34,610 nucleotides of DNA from Acidimicrobiales bacterium (GCA_025449805.1 JANWIR010000030.1:1-34610), one strand, 5' to 3'. Shown: positions 20,908 to 30,573, numbered from the stretch's first letter. Numbers and translations: made by a program. The notes: generated by a model from the sequence alone, not told the origin.

Positions 20908-21075
20908 CAATCTCTTCGTCCTTCAGCTTCAGTCGGCGACGGTGAACGCCGAAGAACTTAGACCAGTAATGAAAGGGCACAATTGGGGCGCACTAAAGAT
21001 CGCCTAAGAATCCTCGTCGCGAGCGCTCAACGTCGGTCACTCTCGAGGTCCGTGCTCTACCATGGCCCCCGATAC

Positions 21076-22824
21076 GTGAAGGCAGTGGGGGGTGGCGTGG
21101 ACGAAAGGTTTGCACCCGACGCTCGTCACGCCCTGTGGACGCTGGTCTGGTTCGCGGTCATGGCCGTCGGCATCAACTCGTGGTCGTCGTGGTCGCAGTG
21201 GGAGGGCTACGCGATCGCCGCGCCGCTCGTGACGCTCATTGGTGCGGGGGGCATCGTCGCCGTGTGGGTCGTGCCGACACGTTGGCGCGCGCGCCTCGAA
21301 CACGTCGCCATGGCGGTGGCGCTGGTCACGGTCATCGTGGCGTACGCGCCGTCCATGTTGGCGCAGCGCTTCTTTAATACTGACGCGGCCGCCTTTAATC
21401 AACGAGCCGTGGTGTTGCTCGCGCACGGCCACGACCCCTACCGCGCCGTCTTTCACGCGGCGAACTTGGCGCTGTCGAACGCTCCGAACTATTGGACGTA
21501 CCTACTCAACGGCGGTCACGTGGATCAGTTCTCGTATCCCGCCGGAGCGTTCGTCCTGCAGTTACCGCTGCAACTTTTGGGCGTCACTCACCTCGCGACC
21601 AATTGGCTCGACCTCGCGGCGTGGTTGGCCGCCTCGCTGTTGTTGTATCGCCTAGCACCGCCTTCGGTCAATTGGCTCGCGCCACTGCTGCTCTTGACGT
21701 CCGTGTTCACGTTCTCCTTCGCCCACGGCGGGACCGACGCGCTCTTCGTTCCCTTCCTGCTCATGGCCGCGTATCACTGGGATGACTTTGTGCGTCCGTC
21801 CGCGATGAGGTGGAGTCGTTGGCTCTCGCCAGTGGCACTCGGTATCGCGTGCTCCATCAAGCAGACGCCGTGGTTCGCCGTTCCTTTCTTTGTGCTCGGT
21901 ATCGCGCACGAGGCCCGTCTCGAAGGTGTCGTCGTCGCGCGCAGTGTCGTGCGCTACCTCGGGTGGGTCGCGCTCCCCTTTACGATCGTGAATCTGCCGT
22001 TCGCGCTCTGGTCGCCGGGGGCGTGGTGGCGTGGCGTGACGCTGCCCCTTCGTGAACCACTCACTCCCGATGGTCAAGGACTGGTGACGTTAGTCATGCA
22101 CGGGGTGGTCTCGACGTTGCACCCCGCCCAACTGCAGCTCGGCGCGGCGCTCGCGGTCGTGACACTTCTCATCGTCGTGTGGCGTTGGTATCCAGCGATG
22201 AAGCACGCGTGGCTTTTCGCGTTACCACTCGTGTTGTACTTGCCGAGTCGCAGTCTGTCGAGTTATCTGGTGGACTTCATCCCGGCCGCGTTCATCGCGA
22301 GTCTCACGACGCGACCGGTGGTCAATCCACGGCCGAGGGATCCTCGAAGTGCGTGGCTGATGCTCGGCGTCGCCGTTACATCGTTCGGCCTCATTGTCAA
22401 CTCCTTCCTCGGATCTCCGTTGAGCGTTCGCGTGGATCACGTGAAGGTGACGCGCGTTGGACTGCGCTTTACGAAGTTGGAAGTAACGCTCGTGAACCAC
22501 ACCAGCGCGCCGATTCGCCCCCACGTCATGGTCGTGGTGGGGTCGTCGCACCCAGTGGGCTTCTGGGACTTCGTCGGCAACCCGGGTGGGGTCGTGCTGG
22601 CGCCCGGGATGACGGAGCGCGTGTGGCTTCGCGCGCCGGCCAACGCGTACACCCCCGCGCGTCACGAAAATTGGCTGGTCGAAGTGACGAGTGCGTCGCC
22701 CGCGTTTTTGGTCACGTCGCCGGCGCGTCAGTGGCGACGGGGTCCCACGCACTCGTTAAGTGAGGAACGCGCGCTGGCGAGCGCGTCAACCGAGCCGACC
22801 ACGGGCGAGCACGTGAGAGGCTAG
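21076..22824 (+). CDS. polytopic membrane glycosyltransferase-like protein (GT-C/DUF2029-like) with soluble C-terminal domain
   Basis: Many TM segments; FFNTDAAAFNQRAVVLLAHGHDPYR, SIKQTPWFAVPF. Start codon uncertain (GTG 21076 likely). Confidence 0.7.
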   Translation: MKAVGGGVDERFAPDARHALWTLVWFAVMAVGINSWSSWSQWEGYAIAAPLVTLIGAGGIVAVWVVPTRWRARLEHVAMAVALVTVIVAYAPSMLAQRFFNTDAAAFNQRAVVLLAHGHDPYRAVFHAANLALSNAPNYWTYLLNGGHVDQFSYPAGAFVLQLPLQLLGVTHLATNWLDLAAWLAASLLLYRLAPPSVNWLAPLLLLTSVFTFSFAHGGTDALFVPFLLMAAYHWDDFVRPSAMRWSRWLSPVALGIACSIKQTPWFAVPFFVLGIAHEARLEGVVVARSVVRYLGWVALPFTIVNLPFALWSPGAWWRGVTLPLREPLTPDGQGLVTLVMHGVVSTLHPAQLQLGAALAVVTLLIVVWRWYPAMKHAWLFALPLVLYLPSRSLSSYLVDFIPAAFIASLTTRPVVNPRPRDPRSAWLMLGVAVTSFGLIVNSFLGSPLSVRVDHVKVTRVGLRFTKLEVTLVNHTSAPIRPHVMVVVGSSHPVGFWDFVGNPGGVVLAPGMTERVWLRAPANAYTPARHENWLVEVTSASPAFLVTSPARQWRRGPTHSLSEERALASASTEPTTGEHVRG

Positions 22825-22828
22825 ACCC

Positions 22829-23884
22829 GTGCCCGTCGTCGCCGTCACCGTGGATCAACTCTGGCGGCCCCAACCCGGGGGCATCGCAACCTACGCGCGC
22901 GGACTACTGCGAGGACTGCGCCAACTCGACTCGCCCTGGCGCGCGCTCGCGCTCGCACCGCGCGGTGGCGATACGTACGGTCTCGACGTGCCGGTTCGCC
23001 ACGCGCCACTTGGTGTGCGGGGCGTTACCCAACTGTGGTCGCGGTGGCCACTGGGTGTGGGGCCGGGCGTCGACGCCGTCCACGCCACGTCGCTCGCGGG
23101 ACCCTTTCGCGGAGCGCCCCGCCACGCGGTCGCGCTGCACGACCTGTTGTGGCGCGACGAACCCTCAGCGTCGACACCCGCGGGCATTCGATTCCATGAG
23201 CGGCGACTGCGTCGCGTCCTCGAACGTGACGACCTGCGCCTCGTGCTCACCTCACCACCGTTGGTCGATCGACTCCGGGCCGAGGGCGTCGACGCGGCGC
23301 GACTGTTCCAGGTCCAGATGGGCGTCGACGACGACGTGGAACCTGCCGAGTCGGGTGAGGTGCGCGCGCTGTTGGCGCGTCACGGAGTGCACGGCCCCTA
23401 CGTGCTCTACGCCGGCACGCGCGAACCACGAAAGAATCTCGCGCGACTGGTGAAGGCGCACCAAGCGGCGCTCGCGCTCGCGCCCGATCTCGGCCCGCTG
23501 GTACTCGTGGGACCGGCCGGCTGGGGGGAGGAGTCTCTCGACGCGGCGATTGTGCTCGGGTCTCAGACACGCGCGTTGTTCAAGGGTCTGGTACGCGAGG
23601 CGGGCATCTTCGCCTACGTACCGCTCCGCGAAGGTTGGGGACTGCCGGCCGTGGAGGCGCTCGCCCTCGGGACGCGTGTCGTCGTGAGTTCTACGACGCC
23701 GAGTGGGTGGGGTAATAACGAGGTCGTCGCCGTCGATCCCTTGGACGAAGCGTCAATCACCCAGGGCCTCCTCGACGCCCTCGAGCAAGGTGACGATGAC
23801 GCCGCGCGACGTCAACGTCGCCAGAGTGTGGCGACCTTGACGTGGCGCGCCTGCGCGCAGGCTCACCTGGCGGCCTGGTCGTGA
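22829..23884 (+). CDS. family 4 glycosyltransferase
   Basis: PQPGGIATYARGLLRGL, VDAVHATSLAGPF, YVLYAGTREPRKNLARLVKAH, PLREGWGLPAVEALALGTRVVVS. Confidence 0.93.
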   Translation: MPVVAVTVDQLWRPQPGGIATYARGLLRGLRQLDSPWRALALAPRGGDTYGLDVPVRHAPLGVRGVTQLWSRWPLGVGPGVDAVHATSLAGPFRGAPRHAVALHDLLWRDEPSASTPAGIRFHERRLRRVLERDDLRLVLTSPPLVDRLRAEGVDAARLFQVQMGVDDDVEPAESGEVRALLARHGVHGPYVLYAGTREPRKNLARLVKAHQAALALAPDLGPLVLVGPAGWGEESLDAAIVLGSQTRALFKGLVREAGIFAYVPLREGWGLPAVEALALGTRVVVSSTTPSGWGNNEVVAVDPLDEASITQGLLDALEQGDDDAARRQRRQSVATLTWRACAQAHLAAWS

Positions 23885-24999
23885 AGGTCGCGCTGGACGT
23901 TTCGGCGGTGCCCCCGCGCATCGCCGGGGCCGGACGTTACATCGCCGAGGTCGCGATTCGCCTGACGCCGCTCAACGTTGAGGCGACGTTAGTCACGCGT
24001 CGCGACGACGTCGATCGCTGGCGCGCGCGCGCGCCGGGGGCGACCCTGGCCCCCCTAGTACCGGCCAGTCGCGTGGGACGTCTTTTCTACGAGGCCTCGC
24101 GTTTGGGCTCGTCGTCGGTCGCGCGTCACACGGACGTGTGGCACGCGCCGCACTACACCATGCCGCGTCGAGCGAACACGCCCGTCGTGGTGACGATTCA
24201 CGACCTCACGTTCTTTACGAATCCCGAGTGGCACGAGCGCGCCAAGGTGCTCTTCTTCCAGCGCGCGATTCGCTACTCCGTCGCGCACGCGACCGAGTTG
24301 ATCTGCGTGAGTGCGTACACGAAACGCCAACTCGAGGCCGTACTCGCGCCGTCGGTGCCGGTGACCGTCGCGCCGCTTGGCGTTGACCACGCGCGCTTTC
24401 ATCCGCGTGATGATCACGACGACGCAACGTTGGCCGGCGCCGGGCTCGCCACGACGGCGCCGTTTGTCTTATTCGTCGGCACGCTGGAACCGCGCAAGGG
24501 TCTCGACGTGTTGCTGCAGGCCTTCACGGAACTCGCCCGCGACCACGCGGACCTCGAGCTGTGGATCGTCGGTCAGACCGGTTGGTCGGTGGGACCGATC
24601 AGTGAACAGTTGCGTACGCACCCCTTCGCGCACCGAGTGCGACGACTCGGCTTCGTCGACGAGGCCGTGCTGCCGGCGCTCTTTCGACGGGCGCGGGTGG
24701 TCGCGTACCCCTCGCGCGGGGAGGGATTCGGACTTCCCGTACTCGAGGCGATGGCCTGCGGCGCGTCGGTGGTGACCTCGAGTGACACCGTGATGGCCGA
24801 GGTGGCCGGTGACGCGGCGATGTTGTGCGCCGCCGGGAACGCTGACGCCCTGGCGAGTGCGCTTGAGCGCGTCCTCAACGACGACCGCGACGTCACCGTC
24901 GCCCGCCAGCGAGCGGCGACGTCGCGGGCGCAGAACTACACGTGGGAGGCGATGATGGACAAGCACCTGGAGGTCTACGAACGGGTGCGTCGAGCGTGA
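23881..24999 (+). CDS. family 4 glycosyltransferase
   Basis: AGAGRYIAEVAIRL, DVWHAPHYTMP, VVTIHDLTFF, FVLFVGTLEPRKGLDVLLQAF, YPSRGEGFGLPVLEAMACGASVVTS. GTGA overlap. Confidence 0.96.
   Translation: MKVALDVSAVPPRIAGAGRYIAEVAIRLTPLNVEATLVTRRDDVDRWRARAPGATLAPLVPASRVGRLFYEASRLGSSSVARHTDVWHAPHYTMPRRANTPVVVTIHDLTFFTNPEWHERAKVLFFQRAIRYSVAHATELICVSAYTKRQLEAVLAPSVPVTVAPLGVDHARFHPRDDHDDATLAGAGLATTAPFVLFVGTLEPRKGLDVLLQAFTELARDHADLELWIVGQTGWSVGPISEQLRTHPFAHRVRRLGFVDEAVLPALFRRARVVAYPSRGEGFGLPVLEAMACGASVVTSSDTVMAEVAGDAAMLCAAGNADALASALERVLNDDRDVTVARQRAATSRAQNYTWEAMMDKHLEVYERVRRA
24020..24035. repeat. 16-bp alternating GC palindrome GGCGCGCGCGCGCGCC
   Basis: Read directly; lies within the GT4 coding sequence. 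Confidence 0.85.
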
Positions 25000-25892
25000 C
25001 GCGCGTCCTCATAACGGGCGCCCAGGGCTTCGTGGGTCGTCACCTTGACGCGCACCTCCAGGCGCGCGGCGACCTGGTCGTTGGCGTGGACCGCGAGTGC
25101 GACGTGACCGACGAGGAGAGCGTTCGTCGGGTCCTGCACGAGGTCACGCCCGACGTGATCTTTCACCTCGCCGCGTTGACCCACGTGGGGGAGTCGTGGG
25201 ATCAAGCGGCGGAGTTCACGCGCGTCAACGTCGTGGGCACGCAACGACTCTTGAACGCGGCGCGCGCCGTCGTGCCCGAGGCGACGACGATCATGGTCAG
25301 TACCTCGGAGGTCTACGGCGTCGTTCGTGAGGACGATCTGCCCTTGGAGGAGACCTTTCGCGTCGCGCCCCTGAGCCCCTACGCCACGAGCAAAGTTGAG
25401 GCCGAACACGTGGCCCGCGACGCGTGGCGCCACCACAATCAGCGCGTCATTATCGCCCGGCCGTTCAATCACGTGGGGCCGGGTCAGTCGACCAACTTCT
25501 TCGTCCCCGCTCTCGCGTCGCGTCTGCTCCACGCGCGTCGCGAGGGTCGCGACCACGTGATGGTGGGCGACCTATCAACCCGCCGTGACGTGAGCGACGT
25601 GCGCGACGTCGTACGCGCGTACGCGCTGCTCGCGGAGTACGGCGCGCCCGGCGAGGTGTACCACGTGGCGTCGGGTCGCGACGTCGCGATGAGCACCCTG
25701 GCCGCGATGCTCGTCGAGCTGGTGGCGCCCGGCACGCGTCTCGAGCGTGACGAGTCACTGGTGCGTCCCGCCGAAGTCCCCGTTTCTCGCGGGAGCGCGG
25801 CGAAGATTTTTGCGACGACCGGATGGCGCGGGGAGATTGATCTCGCCCAGAGTCTGCGCGACGTCGTAGCCTCCCTCGAAATACCTGATTAA
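24996..25892 (+). CDS. NAD(P)-dependent short-chain epimerase/dehydratase, GDP-6-deoxy-D-mannose reductase (RMD)-like
   Basis: VLITGAQGFVGRHL, HLAALTHVGESW, STSEVYG, SPYATSKVEAEHVA, RPFNHVGPGQSTNFFVPALASRL, RRDVSDVRDVVRAY. GTGA overlap with the preceding GT. Confidence 0.9.
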   Translation: MTRVLITGAQGFVGRHLDAHLQARGDLVVGVDRECDVTDEESVRRVLHEVTPDVIFHLAALTHVGESWDQAAEFTRVNVVGTQRLLNAARAVVPEATTIMVSTSEVYGVVREDDLPLEETFRVAPLSPYATSKVEAEHVARDAWRHHNQRVIIARPFNHVGPGQSTNFFVPALASRLLHARREGRDHVMVGDLSTRRDVSDVRDVVRAYALLAEYGAPGEVYHVASGRDVAMSTLAAMLVELVAPGTRLERDESLVRPAEVPVSRGSAAKIFATTGWRGEIDLAQSLRDVVASLEIPD

Positions 25893-25912
25893 GTTGATAT
25901 TTACGTGAGACA

Positions 25913-25926
25913 ACGGGCCGGCCCGT
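25913..25926. promoter_or_regulatory. 14-bp perfect palindrome ACGGGCCGGCCCGT in the 86-bp intergenic gap
   Basis: Perfect self-complementarity; 21 nt after the RMD-like stop, about 36 nt before TAGCCT (25963-25968). Confidence 0.5.
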
Positions 25927-25978
25927 CGCGGAAACTGTCCCGAACGCGAGCCCGTCGCCCACTAGCCTTGTTGGACTG

Positions 25979-28900
25979 ATGGACACTCGTGCCCCGGCCG
26001 TTGTGGCCGTCGTCGTAACAACCGGCCCCGGTCCTGGACTCGAGGCCACCGTCGCCTCGCTGGTTGCCCAGGACTACGGCGAGTTGAGCGTACTCGTCGT
26101 GGCCAACGGCGAGAGCGACACCGTCGCGGCCCGCGTGGCCGCGGTCGCGCCCCAGGTTTTCGTGCGGATTCTCGAGGAGAATCGAGGCTTTGCGGTCGCC
26201 TGTAACGAGGCGGTACGCATGGTCGACGGCGCGGCCTTTTTCCTCTTTTGCCACGACGACGTCCGCCTTGATCCCAACGCGGTCTCGCTCATGGTGGAGA
26301 CGGCCTACCGCACGAACGCCGGAATCGTGACGCCCAAAGTCGTCGCGTACGACGACCCCATGATCTTGGTGCACGTCGGCCAAACCTCCGACCGATTCGG
26401 CGTCGTGCGCGAGCGCGTTGAATTGGGTGAAATCGACCACGGTCAACAGGACCTCGAACGTGACGTCTTCGTCGCGCCCGGCGGCGTCACCTTGGTGCGC
26501 ACGGATCTCTTTACGACGCTGCGCGGCTTTGACCCCCTGATCCCCGTGCTGGGCGAGGACCTCGACCTGTGCTGGCGGGCGCAACTCGCCGGCGCGCGCG
26601 TCGTCGTCGCGCCGTTAGCCCGGGTGGCCCACCGCGAAACCATCGCCGCGAACGAACGGGCCGTCACGGCGGTGGGAACGCGTCGCGCGAGCCGCCAAGA
26701 TCTTCAGCGTCGCCACCAGTTATTCGTCGTGGCAACGGGCTGGAATCGACGAAATACCGCCGCGACGCTCGGGTTGCTGGCGTTGCTCGATGGCGCCGAG
26801 CTGGCGCTGTCGCTCGTGGGGCGCGACCTCGACCGCGCCGGAGCAATCGTGGGATCGTGGCGGTGGGTTTTCAAACATCGCCGTCGGATCGTCGAGCGAC
26901 GTCGCGAAATTCACGCGCTGCGCGTGCTCGACGACGGCGATCTGCGACGGCTTCAGGTCGCGGGCGCCAGTCGACTCAAGCAGTTCTTTATCACGCTGGT
27001 ACGCGAAGGCTACGACCACGCCCGCGGGATTCTGCCCACCGAGCCACACCAGCCCGACGCGGTCGTCGACGACGAAACCAGCGGGGTAGGTTTCGCCGCG
27101 GCGTTCTCCGAGGTCGAAGAGTTCGACGAAATCCCCCGCAGCGAGACCTTGGCCTGGCGTCGTCGACCGTCGCGTTTCATGACGTCGTTTCGCTCACAGG
27201 CGCTCGTCGTCGTGCTGGCCGCACTCGGGTGGCTGATTGGCGCGCGCAACCTCGTCGCCATGCCGTTACCCCTCGTGGGCCGACTGGCGCCGCTCGATTC
27301 GTGGTGGTCGACGTGGCGTCACTTCTTCGCGTCGTGGTCGCCGAACGGGGTGGGTACCGGTACGCCGGGCATGCCCGGCTACGGCGTGCTGGCCTTCGCG
27401 GGCACGTTCGTGTTTGGCCGCATGGGGGTCCTGCCCCGCCTCGCGTTGATCTTCGCCGTCCCCCTGGGCGCCTGGGCGATGGCCAAGTTGCTCAAGGGGC
27501 GGGTCTCGAATCGCGCACGAGTGCTGGCCGCGATCGCCTACGCGGCCCTGCCGGTCGGACTGAACGCGATTGCGCAGGGACGCGTCGACACGTTGGTGGT
27601 GGTCGCCGGACTGCCCTTCGTCGTTCGCCGACTCTTTGAGTTGCTCGACGTACCCGGGTTTCGTGCGCGCCCCTACGACGATCCGTTGCCCTTTGGTCAC
27701 CTGGGCTGGCGTACGACGCTGGCTGGTCAACGCATGGTGCTGATCATGATCGTGGCGATGATGAGCGCGATGGCGCCCGCCACATTGGTACTGGTGGGGC
27801 TGGTGGTCGGGGGCGTGGCGATCGCTCGATGGTTCGAACCCGACGAGGATCGTCACCCCCAAGGTTCGCTACGACTCGTCGGTGCCATTTGTTTCAACGT
27901 CGCGGTCTTTTTGCTGCCCATGAGCGTCGACGTCGTGCTGGCTGGACGTCGCGCGCCGTCGATCTTCGGTCTGTCGCGCGGTCCGTGGTCAACCCCATCG
28001 TTCAGCCAACTCGCGCGGGGCGTGGACGGATCCTTTGGCGTGTCATGGTGGGGCTGGCTCTTACCCATCAGCGCAGTGGCCACGCTGTTCCTCGCCCGTG
28101 GCGTGCGTCGCACCCTCGCCACCAAGGTCGCGACGATCGCCACCTTGACGTTGGTCCTCGCCACGCTCGTCGCGCACCACTGGCTCGGAAACTTCGCCCC
28201 CGAACTCGACGTCCTACTCGCGCTCTACGCCACGATGATCGCGGTACTGGTGGGCGTGGGGGTGAGCGCCCTCGAGAACGACCTGCGTGACGTCGGCTTT
28301 GGCTGGCGTCAACTAACCGCGGTGGTGGGACTCGTTTCCATGCTGCTCGCGGCACTGCCCTTCGCGGTCGATATGGCCAGTGGTCGCTTTGACCTGCCCA
28401 CGACGAGCGTGGCCTCGTCACTCGCGACGCCCGGAGCGAACGCGCCCGGCGGGTACCGCGTCCTGTGGCTCGGTGACCCGTCAATCCTCCCGCTCCCGGG
28501 CTGGAGCGTCGCGCCAGGGCTCGAGGCCGCCACGTCGATGAACGGACTGCCCGGAGGCGCGACCCTCTTCTCGCCGCCGGATTCGGGTACCTCGGACGTC
28601 ATTCTTCAGGCGTTACAGACCGCGATAGCCGGACGCACTGTCCGACTAGGCGCGCTGCTCGCCGCGGCGGGCATTTCGACGATCGTGGTCATGAACGCCG
28701 GCGCCCCCGAGCTGCCGGGTGTGCAACAGGTGCCGCTGCGCGACGCCCCCCAGAGTCTGGTGACAGCCCTCACGAATCAAAGTGACCTCGCCCTCGAGTT
28801 GCAGACCGCCTCGGTCGAGGTCTTTACCAACTCGTTGTTCCACGGCATCGTGGCGTCGACCCAGCCCGGGTCAACGACGTTGACGCCACTCTTTAGCGCG

Positions 28901-29218
28901 GCGAGCTTTCGTGGCGTCGTGGCCCCGGGCGCCACCGTGGTCGCGGGGCTCGCGCCGGCCGGCGCCTTCGCTTTGGACGTCAACGCGCACGCCACGCCAC
29001 GCACGACGTACGGCTCGTGGACCCCCTACTACCAGGTGCCGAGTTCGCCAACGGCGGCCACGGGCGAGATCGTGCTGCGCCAATTCCCCTTCAACGGACT
29101 CCTCGCGCTGTTCACGTTGAGTATGTGGAGTGTGGTGTGGCTCGGCTTTGGCGTGGTGCACCGTTTGGAGTGGCTCTTTACCGGGCGTCGCCCACGCCGT
29201 CGACGGGTCAGCGAATGA
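25979..29218 (+). CDS. bifunctional-looking GT2 glycosyltransferase fused to a large polytopic membrane region and extracytoplasmic C-terminus
   Basis: N-term GT2: LVAQDYGELSVLVVANGESDTVAARV, NRGFAVACNEAVRM, FLFCHDDVRLDPNAV, GFDPLIPVLGEDLDLCWRAQLAG. From about aa 400 many TM segments; 1079 aa in total. Confidence 0.88.
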   Translation: MDTRAPAVVAVVVTTGPGPGLEATVASLVAQDYGELSVLVVANGESDTVAARVAAVAPQVFVRILEENRGFAVACNEAVRMVDGAAFFLFCHDDVRLDPNAVSLMVETAYRTNAGIVTPKVVAYDDPMILVHVGQTSDRFGVVRERVELGEIDHGQQDLERDVFVAPGGVTLVRTDLFTTLRGFDPLIPVLGEDLDLCWRAQLAGARVVVAPLARVAHRETIAANERAVTAVGTRRASRQDLQRRHQLFVVATGWNRRNTAATLGLLALLDGAELALSLVGRDLDRAGAIVGSWRWVFKHRRRIVERRREIHALRVLDDGDLRRLQVAGASRLKQFFITLVREGYDHARGILPTEPHQPDAVVDDETSGVGFAAAFSEVEEFDEIPRSETLAWRRRPSRFMTSFRSQALVVVLAALGWLIGARNLVAMPLPLVGRLAPLDSWWSTWRHFFASWSPNGVGTGTPGMPGYGVLAFAGTFVFGRMGVLPRLALIFAVPLGAWAMAKLLKGRVSNRARVLAAIAYAALPVGLNAIAQGRVDTLVVVAGLPFVVRRLFELLDVPGFRARPYDDPLPFGHLGWRTTLAGQRMVLIMIVAMMSAMAPATLVLVGLVVGGVAIARWFEPDEDRHPQGSLRLVGAICFNVAVFLLPMSVDVVLAGRRAPSIFGLSRGPWSTPSFSQLARGVDGSFGVSWWGWLLPISAVATLFLARGVRRTLATKVATIATLTLVLATLVAHHWLGNFAPELDVLLALYATMIAVLVGVGVSALENDLRDVGFGWRQLTAVVGLVSMLLAALPFAVDMASGRFDLPTTSVASSLATPGANAPGGYRVLWLGDPSILPLPGWSVAPGLEAATSMNGLPGGATLFSPPDSGTSDVILQALQTAIAGRTVRLGALLAAAGISTIVVMNAGAPELPGVQQVPLRDAPQSLVTALTNQSDLALELQTASVEVFTNSLFHGIVASTQPGSTTLTPLFSAASFRGVVAPGATVVAGLAPAGAFALDVNAHATPRTTYGSWTPYYQVPSSPTAATGEIVLRQFPFNGLLALFTLSMWSVVWLGFGVVHRLEWLFTGRRPRRRRVSE

Positions 29219-30573
29219 GACGTCGACCGATTCCCCTCGTGGTCGTGCTCGCCGCGTTACTGACGGGCACTGCCGTGGCCTCGTCACTCGCGCACTCGAC
29301 GAATCCCACCTTCGTGGTTGCGGGATCGAACGCCGAGTCCACCGCGCTGTACTGCGCGGGACTCACCGACGCCAAGGGCGCCGCCCCGGGGCACGTCGCG
29401 TTCGAAAACACCTCGGACCAGAGTCGCTCGCTGGCCGTTCGCGTGTCGAGTGACGCCAACACGTCGTGGTCGGGCTCGATCGTGCTCGCCGGGCACGCGC
29501 GCACGCTCCTCTCGCCGAGCACTTTGGTGAAGGGTCATAACTTTGGCGTCGCCGCCCAGATCAGCGGCACGGGCGTCATAGGGGAAATCGTCACGAACGA
29601 TCGCCGCGCGACGTTACCGTGCCTCGGGGCGGGTCAACAGTCGTGGTACGCCACGGGCTTTGACACCCGCGTGGGGTCGGCGGCGCAGTTAAACATCTTG
29701 AACCCCACCGCGACGCCCGCGGTCTTTAGCGTTTCGACCTACGCGAGCACGGGCTTCGCCGCACCGGCGCCCTTTCAAGGGCTCAGCGTCGCGCCCCACG
29801 GTGAGGTCACCGTGAACCTGGGCGATCAGATCGTCAACACGGCCAACATTGGGGTGCGGGTCAACGTGCTGCGCGGCGCCCTCGCCATCACCGGCGTCGA
29901 GGCCACGAACGGCACGACCTCACTCGTGTCGGGCAGCCCCGCACCCACGACGACGACCTGGTTCTCGAGCGTGACGACCGTGAACCACGCCACCGCCCAA
30001 GTTCTTCTCGCCAATCCGCACGACTCCTCGACGTCGGTCACGGTCAAGGTCGCGCTCGCGCACTTTTCCGTCGCGCCGCAGACGCTGCAGTTGGCGCCCT
30101 TCGCGACGGGCGTCGTCACGATCACCCCGAATCCGGCGATCGCGCCCGACGCCTACGCCATGTTGAACGTCTCGTCGAGTCAAGGGGTCGTCGCGGACCT
30201 CGCGGTGGGTGATGGTGCCTACCAGCAGTTGAGTGCGCCCGAGGTGCCCGTGCGAAGCTTCACGGTTGAGGACTTCAACGGCCGCGGTTTCGACGCGACG
30301 AGAGTGACGAATACGGGCGACCGACCGGCCAAACTTTTGGTCACCTGGATTCGTCTCGCCGCGACGTCGAGTGGATCGAGTTCGTCGCCATCGGTGACGA
30401 CCACCCTGGCGCCCGGCGCGACGCTGTCGCTTTCGACGTTGTTTCCCACGCCACTGGCGTGGAACGACGGTCGACTGGTCGTCTCGACGAAGCGCGCCGT
30501 GTTGGTGGCGGGACTGACCCTCCCGACCAAGCCGGCCGGCGCCCTCGTGGTCGAGCCGTTAGACGGCCGGTAA
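29215..30573 (+). CDS. secreted DUF5719-like protein
   Basis: Signal peptide (PLVVVLAALLTGTAVASSLA), AESTALYCAGL..., beta-strand-rich repeats, located directly after the giant GT2-membrane protein. ATG 29215 overlaps the upstream stop. Confidence 0.7.
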   Translation: MRRRPIPLVVVLAALLTGTAVASSLAHSTNPTFVVAGSNAESTALYCAGLTDAKGAAPGHVAFENTSDQSRSLAVRVSSDANTSWSGSIVLAGHARTLLSPSTLVKGHNFGVAAQISGTGVIGEIVTNDRRATLPCLGAGQQSWYATGFDTRVGSAAQLNILNPTATPAVFSVSTYASTGFAAPAPFQGLSVAPHGEVTVNLGDQIVNTANIGVRVNVLRGALAITGVEATNGTTSLVSGSPAPTTTTWFSSVTTVNHATAQVLLANPHDSSTSVTVKVALAHFSVAPQTLQLAPFATGVVTITPNPAIAPDAYAMLNVSSSQGVVADLAVGDGAYQQLSAPEVPVRSFTVEDFNGRGFDATRVTNTGDRPAKLLVTWIRLAATSSGSSSSPSVTTTLAPGATLSLSTLFPTPLAWNDGRLVVSTKRAVLVAGLTLPTKPAGALVVEPLDGR

